Counted from the stretch's first letter, positions 26,826 through 36,206 are shown. The stretch: DNA of 64,000 nucleotides from Winogradskyella epiphytica (GCF_003217215.1 NZ_QJTD01000002.1:322654-386653); one strand, 5' to 3'. A program made the numbers and translations. The notes: a model not told the origin generated them from the sequence alone.

Positions 26826-27794
26826 ATGACAAATTATATAACAATGAAAGTATTAGCAAACGACGGCATTTCAAATAGCGGTATCGAAGCTTTAGAAGCT
26901 GCGGGTTTTGAAGTTCTTACAACTACCGTAGCACAAGAACAATTGGAAAATTATATCAATAAACATAATATTACTGTTTTAATAGTTAGAAGCGCTACAA
27001 CTGTTAGAAAAAACTTAATCGACAATTGCCCTAGCCTTAAAATAATTGGTCGCGGTGGAGTTGGCATGGATAATATAGATGTGGACTACGCTCGTAGTAA
27101 GGGATTGCACGTTATCAATACTCCTGCTGCTTCCTCACATTCCGTAGCAGAATTAGTTTTTGGACATTTCTACGGTTTAGCGCGATTTTTACATAATTCT
27201 AATCGTGATATGCCTTTAGAAGGTGATGCTAATTTTAAAGCCTTAAAAAAATCATACGCTAAAGGAACAGAATTAAAAGGAAAAACACTAGGAGTCCTTG
27301 GTTTTGGACGCATTGGCCAAGCCACAGCGAAAGTTGCTATTGGTGCTGGAATGAAAGTTGTAGCTTTTGATCCATTTTTAGAAAAAGCTAATTTACAATT
27401 AGATTTCTTTGATGGTCAAAAGGTTGATTTTGAAATTAAAACCATTTCGAAAGAAGAAGTCTTAAAACAATCTGATTTCGTAACTCTTCATGTTCCCGCT
27501 CAGGATAGTTACGTTATTGGAGAGAAAGAGTTTAGCCAAATGAAAGATGGCGTTATTATCGCCAACGCTGCGCGTGGCGGTGTTGTTGATGAAGTAGCCC
27601 TATTAAATGCCATTAAAAGCGGAAAAGTATCAAGAGCCGCGTTGGATGTATTTGAAAAAGAACCACAACCAGAAATACAGTTATTGATGAATCCTGCTCT
27701 GTCATTGACACCACATACCGGCGCTGCAACAAATGAAGCGCAGGATAGAATTGGTCTTGAGCTTGCTGAACAAATCATAAGCATATTAGGTTAA
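26826..27794 (+). CDS. serA: D-3-phosphoglycerate dehydrogenase
   Basis: NAD-dependent first step of serine synthesis, 322 residues. The NAD-binding glycine motif is GFGRIGQATAKVA near 160, and the catalytic Arg/Glu/His segments are ANAARGGVVDEVAL and LTPHTGAATNEA. It is the short form without ACT or ASB regulatory domains, which is usual in this group, so feedback by serine through an ACT domain is not expected. Two starts are possible: ATG at 26826, or ATG at 26844, which gives the more usual start MKVLANDGIS. It is the second gene after serC. Confidence 0.93.
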   Translation: MTNYITMKVLANDGISNSGIEALEAAGFEVLTTTVAQEQLENYINKHNITVLIVRSATTVRKNLIDNCPSLKIIGRGGVGMDNIDVDYARSKGLHVINTPAASSHSVAELVFGHFYGLARFLHNSNRDMPLEGDANFKALKKSYAKGTELKGKTLGVLGFGRIGQATAKVAIGAGMKVVAFDPFLEKANLQLDFFDGQKVDFEIKTISKEEVLKQSDFVTLHVPAQDSYVIGEKEFSQMKDGVIIANAARGGVVDEVALLNAIKSGKVSRAALDVFEKEPQPEIQLLMNPALSLTPHTGAATNEAQDRIGLELAEQIISILG

Positions 27795-27818
27795 CATTTT
27801 TAATGTGACCAAATCAAT

Positions 27819-27852
27819 AAAAAAGAGTCCTATATAATGTGGGACTTTTTTT
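27819..27852 (+). terminator. Terminator of the serC-serA operon
   Basis: An A run and AGTCC, a ten-base loop, then GGACT and seven T; the A run can extend the stem. It lies 25 bases after the serA stop. Confidence 0.85.
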
Positions 27853-27898
27853 GTACCTTCAATGCTTATTATTTTAAAAAAAAAAAATAAAATACAAA

Positions 27899-28534
27899 AT
27901 GGCAGGAATATTAGATTTATTAAACAGTGATTTAGGAAAAAACATCATTAATGGTGTAGCAGGTTCTACAGGAACAGACCAAAACAAAACAGCTAGTGTT
28001 TTAACAATGGCTCTACCTGTACTTATGAAAGCCATGGAACGTAATGCTTCAACAGAAGAAGGTGCTAGTGGCCTAATGAATGCAATCAATAGCAAACACG
28101 ATGGCAGTATTCTAGACAACCTTGGAGGTTTATTTGGCGGTGGTGTTGATGACAATGTAAAAAATGATGGCGCTAAGATCCTTAACCATGTTCTTGGTTC
28201 CAAAAAACAAGGAGTTGAGCAAGTAATTGGTCAAAAAGCTGGATTAGATGCAGGTTCTGTAGACAATATTCTAAAAGTGGCAGCACCAATTTTAATGGGT
28301 GTTTTAGGAAAACAGGCAAAACAAAATAACGTAAGCTCTCAATCTGATTTAAATGGTCTTTTAGGAGGTCTACTTGGCGGAAGTGCTGCTTCAAATGAAC
28401 AAAGCTTCTTAGAAAAGATTTTAGATGCAGACGGTGACGGTAGTGTTATAGATGATGTAGCTGGAATGTTCTTAGGAGGAGATAAAAAGAAAGGTGGCCT
28501 CGGTGGTCTTTTAGGAGGACTATTCGGAAAATAG
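27899..28534 (+). CDS. DUF937 domain protein
   Basis: Cytoplasmic protein of 211 residues with the DUF937 pattern: start MAGILDLLNSDLGKNIINGV, then repeated amphipathic helices around LPVLMKAMERNA, and glycine-rich stretches (GGLFGGGVDDN near 78; GGLGGLLGGLFGK at the end). Asp-rich DADGDGSVIDD near 179 resembles a calcium-loop-like turn, but this may be chance. The family function is unknown. The gene has its own terminator and lies alone between serA and a DUF6146-like lipoprotein gene. Confidence 0.88.
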   Translation: MAGILDLLNSDLGKNIINGVAGSTGTDQNKTASVLTMALPVLMKAMERNASTEEGASGLMNAINSKHDGSILDNLGGLFGGGVDDNVKNDGAKILNHVLGSKKQGVEQVIGQKAGLDAGSVDNILKVAAPILMGVLGKQAKQNNVSSQSDLNGLLGGLLGGSAASNEQSFLEKILDADGDGSVIDDVAGMFLGGDKKKGGLGGLLGGLFGK

Positions 28535-28556
28535 TTTTATAAATAAGTTATAATTT

Positions 28557-28584
28557 AAAAGCAGCTCAAAAGAGCTGCTTTTTT
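28557..28584 (+). terminator. Terminator of the DUF937 gene
   Basis: GCAGCTC and GAGCTGC arms with an AAAA loop, followed by six T. It starts 23 bases after the stop. Confidence 0.92.
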
Positions 28585-28744
28585 CGTACTATGACTTTAC
28601 TTTCTATTCCTCTAGACCAACGCAACGAAACCCTCTGTTCACGAATTGCAGGTTTCAAACACCTATAACTTAATATAGTTTTACAGTGTTAAATAGAAGT
28701 AAAAATCTAATCATCTCATTCAATTTTTAATACCTTTAATACTT

Positions 28745-29182
28745 ATGAAAAAATTAATTCCATTTATAATAGTTCTTATTTTAATTGCAAGTTGTAAATC
28801 CTACAATAGCACTCCAACAATTAATAATGGTAATGATATTGGTTTGGTTGAAAGCGACACCGTTGAAATAAGCAGTGACGAATCTGATTATAGAATCATT
28901 ATAATTGAACCCGGTTTTAATGCTTGGTTGGCCTCCTCTGCAAGACCAGAAGGTTATCATTCACAGCAGTGGCTAGAAAACAGAAATGCTATTTTGGTTC
29001 AAGCTTGGAATCAAAGAAACTCTCAACCGTTTAACTACGATCCCAATTTATATGAAGTTCGAATTGATTATGACACTCGAACTGATTATGGTTATGAAGT
29101 TAATTACAAGCTATATAACTACTTCTTATATTTTCAAATCAAATACAAACAACGACTCTCTTCTTTTACGCCAAGAATTTAA
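28745..29182 (+). CDS. DUF6146-like lipoprotein
   Basis: Predicted lipoprotein of 145 residues with signal MKKLIPFIIVLILIASC (lipobox Cys17). The mature protein has the conserved core IIIIEPGFNAWLASSARPEG, the HSQQWLENRN helix and the C-terminal block YGYEVNYKLYNYFLYFQIKY, which I recognise as the flavobacterial DUF6146 family. The function is unknown. It is followed after 49 bases by a gene with its own promoter element. Confidence 0.85.
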   Translation: MKKLIPFIIVLILIASCKSYNSTPTINNGNDIGLVESDTVEISSDESDYRIIIIEPGFNAWLASSARPEGYHSQQWLENRNAILVQAWNQRNSQPFNYDPNLYEVRIDYDTRTDYGYEVNYKLYNYFLYFQIKYKQRLSSFTPRI

Positions 29183-29205
29183 GTCGGAAATACATCATAT
29201 TTTAC

Positions 29206-29213
29206 TAATTTTG
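29206..29213 (+). promoter_or_regulatory. Putative -7 element of the metal-receptor operon
   Basis: TAATTTTG, an exact TAnnTTTG match, begins 26 bases before the start of the DUF6787-like gene, which heads the 29232-32357 unit. Confidence 0.5.
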
Positions 29214-29231
29214 CCGCACTGAAAATGTGCT

Positions 29232-29726
29232 ATGGAAAAATTTAAAACATATTGGGAAATTAAACACAACTGGCAATTGTTGTTTCCATTTTTTGGATTA
29301 GCAATTTTAGGCTATTCAGCTTTTAAGATTTCAAATGCTTTATTTGGCCACTATGGCTTACTTCTAAGTATAGTCACTTCCCTACTTCTTTTCTTCCTTT
29401 TATTAAAATTCATCTTAATCATCTTTAAGAAACTAGAAAACAAATGGGTTCTAGATTATAAATGGGAAATGATTCGTGTTTTTATGGTTTTTGCTATTAC
29501 AGGTTCATCTTCTTTATTTATAGGAAGGCCTATTATAGCTATGATGGGAATTACTAAAGAAAACTTAAACCCTATTCTTTACTGGTTTTTATTTCTTATC
29601 ATTGGCCTCATTTTCTACCAAATTCTATTAGTCAGCTTTGGTTGGTTATTTGGACAATTTAAATTTTTCTGGGAGTTTGAAAAGAAAATGCTAAGTAGAT
29701 TTGGGCTAAAACGTTTTTTAGATTGA
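29232..29726 (+). CDS. DUF6787-like membrane protein
   Basis: Integral membrane protein of 164 residues with about four transmembrane helices (near 17-36, 41-63, 78-98 and 113-138). The start MEKFKTYWEIKHNWQLLFP and the loop IGRPIIAMMGITKENLNP match the flavobacterial DUF6787 family as I recall it. Its stop overlaps the TTG start of the next gene by four bases (TTGA), so it is coupled to the small secreted His-rich protein and probably to the TonB receptor. Function unknown. Confidence 0.85.
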   Translation: MEKFKTYWEIKHNWQLLFPFFGLAILGYSAFKISNALFGHYGLLLSIVTSLLLFFLLLKFILIIFKKLENKWVLDYKWEMIRVFMVFAITGSSSLFIGRPIIAMMGITKENLNPILYWFLFLIIGLIFYQILLVSFGWLFGQFKFFWEFEKKMLSRFGLKRFLD

Positions 29727-30064
29727 AGAAAGTAAATTTTATATCAGTAGCATTTCAAGCGCTAGCACTTGTGCTGGTTATGGCTGTGCTATTCCCTTCT
29801 GTTGTAAAATTAAATCATACTTTTTCACATCACACCCACATCGTTTGTCATAATGATGATTCAGGTCAAACTCACTTTCACCAAACTGATATGGACTGTG
29901 AGTTTTATAAATTCAAACTCACCACTCAGTTTCATTTTCAAAACAATTTAGACCTCTTTATTCCTTCTGAAGACAACTACAAAATAAGTGCTTCACAGTA
30001 CGAATTTGTTAGTAAATTCCAAAAACTCCAAACCACACTTCGCGGACCTCCTGCATTGATTTAA
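29723..30064 (+). CDS. Small exported His/Cys-rich protein, TTG start
   Basis: Protein of 113 residues with an N-terminal signal anchor (KKVNFISVAFQALALVLVMAVLFP) and a mature part rich in His and Cys: HTFSHHTHIVCHNDD, then THFHQTDMDCEF. This looks metal-binding. The start is TTG at 29723, overlapping the upstream stop as TTGA; the first in-frame ATG would destroy the signal sequence, so TTG is preferred. It lies 49 bases before a TonB receptor that also has a His-rich loop. It may be a periplasmic metal chaperone or sensor for that receptor (inference). Confidence 0.82.
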   Translation: MKKVNFISVAFQALALVLVMAVLFPSVVKLNHTFSHHTHIVCHNDDSGQTHFHQTDMDCEFYKFKLTTQFHFQNNLDLFIPSEDNYKISASQYEFVSKFQKLQTTLRGPPALI

Positions 30065-30113
30065 TATTTAGAAATCATTTTTTTTATTTCATTAATTATT
30101 AAATCATTTATTT

Positions 30114-32357
30114 ATGAATCGATTACTATTCATAGTATTCAGCATTTTATGCACAACTATTTATGCACAAAACAGTGTAAGCGGAAAAGTTTTAGACAAA
30201 GCTACAAACTCCCCAATCCCTTATGCTACCATTTACCTACCAGAATTAGAAACAGGTACAACAACAGATGAAGACGGTAAATTTACTATAGACCTCAAAA
30301 AAGGAACCTATAAAATCGTTGTCTCATTTATTGGTTTTCAATCACAAGCCTTATCCATTTCTGTTCCTTTATCAGACTCACTGACTATCATTTTAGCTGA
30401 ATCTGCTATGGAAATGAAAGAAGTTATTATCTCTACGCCATTCCATAAATTACAAAGCGAAAATGTCATGAAGGTGGAGCAGATGAAGTTAAAAGAACTC
30501 AAAGCTTCGGGAGCAGTTACACTTGCTGAAGGTTTAACAAACATAGCAGGTGTAGAAAGCGTAAGTACAGGAAACAGTATTGGCAAACCTGTAATTAGAG
30601 GTTTAAGTTCTAATCGCGTTTTAGTTTACACACAAGGGGTTAGATTAGAAAACCAACAGTATGGTGATGAACATGGTCTTGGTATCAATGATGCCGGATT
30701 AGAAAGTGTCGAGGTTATTAAAGGCCCTGCGTCCTTACTTTATGGTAGTGATGCTTTAGGCGGCGTATTATATTTAAACCCTGAACGATTTGCGCAGGAA
30801 AATGAATCTGCTGCAGATGCGTCATTAAATTATTTTAGTAATACTAAAGGCTACTCTACTAATGTCGGTTATAAATCTTCAAATAATGGATTTAAATTTT
30901 TATTTAGAGGAAGTTTAACTGAACATTCAGACTATAACACCAATAAATACAGAGTTACCAATACACGGTATAGAGAGCAAGATTTTAAGGCAGGATTAGG
31001 TTATCAATCTTCTAATTTTAAAACTGAATTTCGTTATAATATGAATAATGCGAAATTAGGTTTACCTGAAGAGATTGGAATACAGAGTTTAAGTAAAACT
31101 CCAATGCTCCCGTATCAAAACATTAACAATCATATTTTTAGCTCAAAATCAACTATATTTTTTGACGATTCTAGTCTAGATATTACTTTAGGTTATGTCT
31201 TTAATAATAGAAAAGAATTTGAAGTAGAACATCATCATGGTAGTCACGATGAACATGATCATGATGAACACGATGACGAACACGATGAACATGCCAACGA
31301 ACTTGAAAATTTAGAAGCTGCATTACAGATGAAGCTTAAAACTTTCAGCTACGATGTAAAATATAATCTTCCAGATTTCGGAAGATTTGAGACAATCTTG
31401 GGTATTCAAGGAATGAACCAGAAAAATTTGAATTATGGCAAAGAAATTTTAATTCCAGATGCTACAACAAATGACCTAGGCATTTTAGCAACTTCACATA
31501 TTCACTTCGAAGCCCTTGATGTACAATTAGGCGCACGCTTCGATCATAGATCTATTTCTATAGAAAATTCTGAAAACAAAACCTTTAATTCCGTTAATGG
31601 AGCCTTAGGATTTAAAACGAATCTTTTTAAGAATATCACAGCGAGATTAAATCTAGCCTCTGGATTCCGAGCACCAAATTTGGCTGAATTAGCTTCAGAT
31701 GGAACTCATGAAGGCACTAATCGTTATGAAATTGGGAATATAAACCTGTCTAATGAACAGAATTTTCAAATCGATTTAGCTTTAGAATACAGAAATGAGC
31801 ATATAGAATTATTTGCTAATGCTTTTTACAATAAAGTAAACAATTATATCTTCCTTAATCCAAATGGAGAAATGATTAATAACGATCCTGTTTTTGCCTA
31901 TGAACAAGATAATGCTCGTTTATATGGTGGAGAATTTGGACTTCACCTCCACCCTCACCCTATACATTGGTTACATTTAGAATCTAGTTTTGAAACGGTT
32001 GTAGGTCAACTAGAAAATGATGACTATTTACCTATGATTCCTGCGAACTCTTTAACCAATATACTTCGAGTAGAATTGGATACAAAATCAGTAAAAAGTA
32101 GCTACGCTTTTATAAAGTTACGCTCTACATTCGCACAGAAAAATGTAAATGCTTTTGAAACGACTTCTGATGCGTATAACTTATTAAGCGCAGGTATAGG
32201 CGGTACATTTAATCTGCTTAACAATGAAATGACAGTCACGCTTTCTGCTACTAACCTATTAAACACTGAGTATGTCCATCATTTATCACGATTAAAACCT
32301 GATGGAATTCTGAATATGGGACGAAACATAAACGTCGGAGTGACCTATTCATTATAA
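30114..32357 (+). CDS. TonB-dependent receptor with His-rich loop, probably zinc type
   Basis: Outer-membrane receptor of 747 residues. A signal peptide (1-18, ending TTIYAQ) is followed by a carboxypeptidase-regulatory-like domain (about 20-105, VSGKVLDKATNSPIPYATIY), a plug (about 115-230, GKPVIRGLSSNRVLVY) and a beta-barrel ending GRNINVGVTYSL. An extracellular loop near residues 373-393 is an Asp/Glu/His run (HHHGSHDEHDHDEH and on), as in ZnuD-type zinc receptors. This and the His/Cys-rich upstream protein suggest divalent metal uptake, most likely zinc, though copper, nickel or cobalt are possible. It is the last gene of a three-gene unit. Confidence 0.9.
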   Translation: MNRLLFIVFSILCTTIYAQNSVSGKVLDKATNSPIPYATIYLPELETGTTTDEDGKFTIDLKKGTYKIVVSFIGFQSQALSISVPLSDSLTIILAESAMEMKEVIISTPFHKLQSENVMKVEQMKLKELKASGAVTLAEGLTNIAGVESVSTGNSIGKPVIRGLSSNRVLVYTQGVRLENQQYGDEHGLGINDAGLESVEVIKGPASLLYGSDALGGVLYLNPERFAQENESAADASLNYFSNTKGYSTNVGYKSSNNGFKFLFRGSLTEHSDYNTNKYRVTNTRYREQDFKAGLGYQSSNFKTEFRYNMNNAKLGLPEEIGIQSLSKTPMLPYQNINNHIFSSKSTIFFDDSSLDITLGYVFNNRKEFEVEHHHGSHDEHDHDEHDDEHDEHANELENLEAALQMKLKTFSYDVKYNLPDFGRFETILGIQGMNQKNLNYGKEILIPDATTNDLGILATSHIHFEALDVQLGARFDHRSISIENSENKTFNSVNGALGFKTNLFKNITARLNLASGFRAPNLAELASDGTHEGTNRYEIGNINLSNEQNFQIDLALEYRNEHIELFANAFYNKVNNYIFLNPNGEMINNDPVFAYEQDNARLYGGEFGLHLHPHPIHWLHLESSFETVVGQLENDDYLPMIPANSLTNILRVELDTKSVKSSYAFIKLRSTFAQKNVNAFETTSDAYNLLSAGIGGTFNLLNNEMTVTLSATNLLNTEYVHHLSRLKPDGILNMGRNINVGVTYSL

Positions 32358-32381
32358 CCTCAACAAAGAGTAAAATGCCAA

Positions 32382-32416
32382 ATAGAGCACAGACAAAATC
32401 ATTCTTTGTGCTCTAT
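32382..32416. terminator. Hairpin between convergent genes
   Basis: ATAGAGCACA and TGTGCTCTAT form a perfect ten-base stem around a 15-base loop, between the TonB receptor and the convergent small membrane protein gene. T runs are weak on both sides, so terminator function is likely but not certain. Confidence 0.6.
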
Positions 32417-32435
32417 CTGACTTTTATAACATAAC

Positions 32436-32726
32436 TTATTGAACTTTGCTTACTGATTTTTCAGTACTAATTACATAAGTATATATCCACGTTAAAGTAA
32501 AAGTTGGAATGACATCAAATCCAGGTAATAATTCTTCAACAAAATTAATTATACCTGCTATTTTTCCAGTTTTTCCAGGATACAGCTTCGTCATTAACCA
32601 ACCAGAAATTGGTGCCCAAATGACATCCGAGAATTCTCCAATTCCTGGAATTAAAAATGAAACAAATCCCAAGGCGTCAAACAAAAGGCCTAAACCTAAT
32701 TTTTTATATTTATTCATAAATTGCAT
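32436..32726 (-). CDS. Small conserved membrane protein
   Basis: Protein of 96 residues with two or three hydrophobic segments (LGLGLLFDALGFVSFLIPG; FDVIPTFTLTWIYTYVI) and a glycine/proline-rich loop (ISGWLMTKLYPGKTGK). I recall similar proteins in other flavobacteria, without known function. Starts at 32726 or 32717 are both possible; the second gives MNKYKKLGLG. It is a single gene that converges on the TonB receptor. Confidence 0.75.
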   Translation of the reverse strand: MQFMNKYKKLGLGLLFDALGFVSFLIPGIGEFSDVIWAPISGWLMTKLYPGKTGKIAGIINFVEELLPGFDVIPTFTLTWIYTYVISTEKSVSKVQ

Positions 32727-32848
32727 TAATTACTTAATGTAAGACAAAAATTATTCCAAATACTATAACTGCCATTTTGGATGTCAAAATCTTTGTTAGT
32801 CGCATCTTTTTTAACATTTAATTAAGAAGACTGCAAAATGTGAGCACG

Positions 32849-32881
32849 TAGTTTTGTAGCGCTTAGAATGTATAAAGCGCT
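32849..32881 (+). promoter_or_regulatory. Promoter element plus hairpin at the DUF5916 start site
   Basis: TAGTTTTG (32849-32856) is an exact TAnnTTTG match. Immediately downstream AGCGCTT (32858-32864) and AAGCGCT (32875-32881) form an inverted repeat that would span the transcription start and the first bases of the leader. It could be an operator or an mRNA 5' hairpin. Confidence 0.45.
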
Positions 32882-32922
32882 TAATTATTTACATTTTAAA
32901 TTCCTTAATATCCATAAAAATT

Positions 32923-35364
32923 ATGACCGTTCGCTCGTTTTACTTAATCATAATTGCTATTAGCTTAACGAGCACAATTTATTCTCAAAATAAGAAAGCA
33001 TTATCTATACAGCGTACAGACCAAGCTCCAAAGATTGATGGTATTCTAAACGATGCTGCATGGCAAAATGCCCAAACCGCTACTAATTTCACCTCTTACA
33101 CACCTGAAATAGGCAAAGTCGTGCCTCATAACGAACGCACGGTAGTTAAAATGTCTTACGACGATAAAGCCTTATACGTTGCCGCATACCTTTATGATGA
33201 TCCAACTAATATAATGAAGCAGCTAACGAGTAGAGACAACTTTGGACATAATGACTATTTCATGGTTGTTATAAACCCAAATAATGATGGGCAGAATGAT
33301 ACCGAGTTCATTGTGTTTAGCTCTGGTACTCAAGCAGACGCGCTTTCTAATCCTAATAATGGTGAGGATTTTGGATGGAATGCCGTTTGGGATAGCGCTG
33401 TGACGCTAGTAGATGATGGATGGATTGTTGAAATGAAAATTCCATACAGAACATTACGTTTTGCAGATCAAGAAGAACCAATTTGGGGATTACAGTTTCT
33501 AAGACACTATAGACGATCAAGAGCAAATTTTAGTTGGAATGCCATCAACCCTAAAAAAGGTTATGCAGGATTATACAGTGGAGAACTTTTAGGTTTAAAA
33601 AACATTGAACCTCCTGTTCGACTTAACCTCTACCCTTTTTCAACAGGATTAATTAATACTTATGATGGCCAAACGGATACAGATTTAAAATTTGGAATGG
33701 ATGTCAAGTATGGAATTACAGATAATTTTACATTAGATGCCACATTAGTCCCCGATTTTAGCCAGGCTGGATTTGATGATGTGGTTTTAAATCTCGGTCC
33801 CTTTGAACAAACCTTCTCTGAGCAACGCCAGTTTTTTACAGAAGGTATCGATCTATTTTCAAAAGGTGATTTGTTTTTCTCAAGGCGAATAGGTAGCGCA
33901 CCTAGTGGAAAACTTAGCCTTCATGAAAATGAAAAAGCAGAAATTCCAAATAAGACGAAAGTTCTAAATGCTTTGAAAGTATCAGGTAGAACAAAAAACG
34001 GGCTAGGAATAGGTCTGTTCAACGCCATTACCGAAAAAACACGAGCTACCATAACGAACAGTGTTACCAATGAAGAACGAAAAGAAGTTGTAGAACCTTT
34101 GACTAATTACAACATCCTTGTTGTTGATCAACAGTTTAACGGTAATTCTTCAATAGGCATCATTAATACCAATGTGATGCGTGAAGGACATTTTAGAGAT
34201 GCAAATGCTACAGCCATAGTTGCCAATTTGATTAATAAAAGAAATACCTACCGCATTTCTTCAGAATTAAAAATGAGCAATGTTAATCACCAACAATCAA
34301 ACAATGAAACGGGATTCAGTAGTTATTTAGAGCTTGCTAAAATTCATGGCAATTTAAAATATAGTTTAGAACATCGTTTTGCTGACACCAAATTTGATAT
34401 TAACGATCTAGGACTTCTTCTTAGAAATAATTATAATAATTTTAGTTCTAATATTTCATATGAAACCTATGAACCTAGCGGAAATTTAAACAGTTATTAT
34501 ATAAACGCCTATTTTAATTATAACCGATTAGCCACTCCGAACGTCTATTCACAATCTAGTATCGGATTCAATTACAGAGCCACAACCACTAAATTAGATT
34601 CATATGGATTTAATCTTAGTTTTGAACCTGGCAAACAACATGATTATTTTGAATCGCGAGACGGCAGACCTTTTACCTATGAAAATTCTTTTAGTACAGG
34701 TGGATGGGTTTCTACAAGTTATAATAGGAAACTTGCTTTAGATTTAAGAGCTAATGTTGGAACACTATTCGAAAAAGACAGAGATTTATTTTCCTATAAT
34801 TTTGAAGTAGAACCGCGCTTAAGGTTGAATGACAATTTACTATTGATTTACCAGTTTTATTTCGATTTTACTAATAATGATCGCGGATATGCGTCACAAC
34901 AAGATGACCAACCTATTTTCGGAGAACGCAATAGGCAAATTATAACCAATAGTGTCTCTGCAAATTATGGTTTTAATCCTTATAATTCTTTAGCATTAAG
35001 CTTTAGACACTATTGGGACACTGTAATATATGATCAGACTCTATTTACATTATTAGATTCCGGAGATTTAACCAGCGATTCTGGCTATACCTTAAATAAT
35101 TTGAGTACGGACCCCAATATCAATTTTAGCACTTGGAATATTGATTTAAGCTACTCCTGGCAATTTGCACCCGGAAGCTTCTTAACAGCCTTGTATAGAA
35201 ACCAACTATTTAATGCAGGGGTAAATATTGAAGACAACTACTCTCAAAGTTTAGACCACTTATTTGCTCAACCTATTCAGCACACCTTTTCTCTACGAGT
35301 ACAATACTTTATCGACTTTAATGGAATTAAATCAATTTTCACATCCAATAAATCTGCTACTTAG
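32923..35364 (+). CDS. DUF5916 outer-membrane protein with CBM9-like domain
   Basis: Large exported protein of 813 residues. A signal peptide (about 1-21, ending TSTIYSQ) precedes a carbohydrate-binding family 9-like domain (about 30-215: PKIDGILNDAAWQNAQ, later WGLQFLRHYRRSRANFSWN). The rest is DUF5916, rich in alternating aromatic strands and probably a beta-barrel (GPFEQTFSEQRQFFTEGIDLF is near the junction). Its substrate and function are unknown; related genes are frequent in marine Bacteroidota. A LolD-like gene follows after 39 bases on the same strand. Confidence 0.87.
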   Translation: MTVRSFYLIIIAISLTSTIYSQNKKALSIQRTDQAPKIDGILNDAAWQNAQTATNFTSYTPEIGKVVPHNERTVVKMSYDDKALYVAAYLYDDPTNIMKQLTSRDNFGHNDYFMVVINPNNDGQNDTEFIVFSSGTQADALSNPNNGEDFGWNAVWDSAVTLVDDGWIVEMKIPYRTLRFADQEEPIWGLQFLRHYRRSRANFSWNAINPKKGYAGLYSGELLGLKNIEPPVRLNLYPFSTGLINTYDGQTDTDLKFGMDVKYGITDNFTLDATLVPDFSQAGFDDVVLNLGPFEQTFSEQRQFFTEGIDLFSKGDLFFSRRIGSAPSGKLSLHENEKAEIPNKTKVLNALKVSGRTKNGLGIGLFNAITEKTRATITNSVTNEERKEVVEPLTNYNILVVDQQFNGNSSIGIINTNVMREGHFRDANATAIVANLINKRNTYRISSELKMSNVNHQQSNNETGFSSYLELAKIHGNLKYSLEHRFADTKFDINDLGLLLRNNYNNFSSNISYETYEPSGNLNSYYINAYFNYNRLATPNVYSQSSIGFNYRATTTKLDSYGFNLSFEPGKQHDYFESRDGRPFTYENSFSTGGWVSTSYNRKLALDLRANVGTLFEKDRDLFSYNFEVEPRLRLNDNLLLIYQFYFDFTNNDRGYASQQDDQPIFGERNRQIITNSVSANYGFNPYNSLALSFRHYWDTVIYDQTLFTLLDSGDLTSDSGYTLNNLSTDPNINFSTWNIDLSYSWQFAPGSFLTALYRNQLFNAGVNIEDNYSQSLDHLFAQPIQHTFSLRVQYFIDFNGIKSIFTSNKSAT

Positions 35365-35403
35365 TATTGTAGGTTTATGTATTAAGTATTATTTTCACCT
35401 CTT

Positions 35404-36078
35404 ATGAGCAAGACTGTTATTTCCGCAAAACAAATTAAAAAAGCCTATCAATATCTACAAGTTTTAAAAGGTGTTGATTTAACAATAAATGAAGGTGAAG
35501 TTATTTCAATTGTTGGTGCTTCAGGTGCTGGTAAAACGACGCTACTTCAAATTTTAGGGACTTTAGACAAACCAGATTATGATACGGCAACAGAATTAAT
35601 TATTAATGAGCAATCTATAAAGTCTCTTAATGACAAATCCTTAGCGAAGTTCAGAAATAAGAATATTGGATTTATATTCCAATTTCATCAGTTATTGCCT
35701 GAGTTTACGGCATTAGAGAATGTTTGTATTCCTGCCTTTATAAATAATACACCAAAAATAGAAGCCGAAAAACGGGCTAAAGAACTTTTAACTTATTTAG
35801 GCTTGAGTGAACGTATTCATCACAAACCCAATAGTATGTCTGGTGGTGAACAGCAACGTGTAGCTGTGGCAAGAGCATTGATCAACAACCCAAACATTAT
35901 ATTCGCTGACGAACCTTCTGGGAACTTGGATAGTGAATCGGCAGAACAATTACATAACTTATTTTTTAAACTTCGAGATGAATTTAATCAAACCTTTGTT
36001 ATTGTAACTCATAATCAAGAGTTAGCAGCTATGGCGGACAGAAAACTGACTATGGTTGATGGACGGATTGTAAGTTGA
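35404..36078 (+). CDS. LolD-like ABC transporter ATP-binding protein
   Basis: ATPase of the MacB/LolD type, 224 residues, acting at the inner membrane with an FtsX-fold permease. Walker A is GASGAGKTT (38-46), the Q-loop is [12 protein letters not shown] near 90, the signature is [15 protein letters not shown] near 140, and Walker B is [15 protein letters not shown]. No permease gene is adjacent, so the partner (LolC/E-type for lipoprotein release, or another) must be encoded elsewhere. It is probably co-transcribed with the DUF5916 gene. Confidence 0.9.
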   Translation: MSKTVISAKQIKKAYQYLQVLKGVDLTINEGEVISIVGASGAGKTTLLQILGTLDKPDYDTATELIINEQSIKSLNDKSLAKFRNKNIGFIFQFHQLLPEFTALENVCIPAFINNTPKIEAEKRAKELLTYLGLSERIHHKPNSMSGGEQQRVAVARALINNPNIIFADEPSGNLDSESAEQLHNLFFKLRDEFNQTFVIVTHNQELAAMADRKLTMVDGRIVS

Positions 36079-36145
36079 TGGTGATGATTTTTCTCTGTAG
36101 TGAAATAAAAAATATAATTTTAATCTGAAAATAAATTCTTAACTA

Positions 36146-36200
36146 TTGTAGGGATAACTCGTGTAATAATTCCTTGTATAATACACGATTAAACCTACAA
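36146..36200. repeat. Nested inverted repeat upstream of fumC
   Basis: Outer arms TTGTAGG (36146-36152) and CCTACAA (36194-36200) and inner arms TCGTGTA (36159-36165) and TACACGA (36182-36188) share the same centre. The structure ends seven bases before the fumC -7 element and so covers the -33 region. No T run follows, so a plain terminator is less likely than an operator. Confidence 0.55.
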
Positions 36201-36206
36201 AAACTT

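Noticed and set aside
31238..31292. Tandem GATGAACA-like repeats as a regulatory repeat
   Set aside because: They lie within the TonB receptor gene and encode the Asp/Glu/His loop; the repeat is explained by the protein.
32509..32742. 77-codon plus-strand frame opposite the small membrane protein gene
   Set aside because: The minus-strand frame gives clear membrane helices and a family-like pattern; the plus-strand frame does not.
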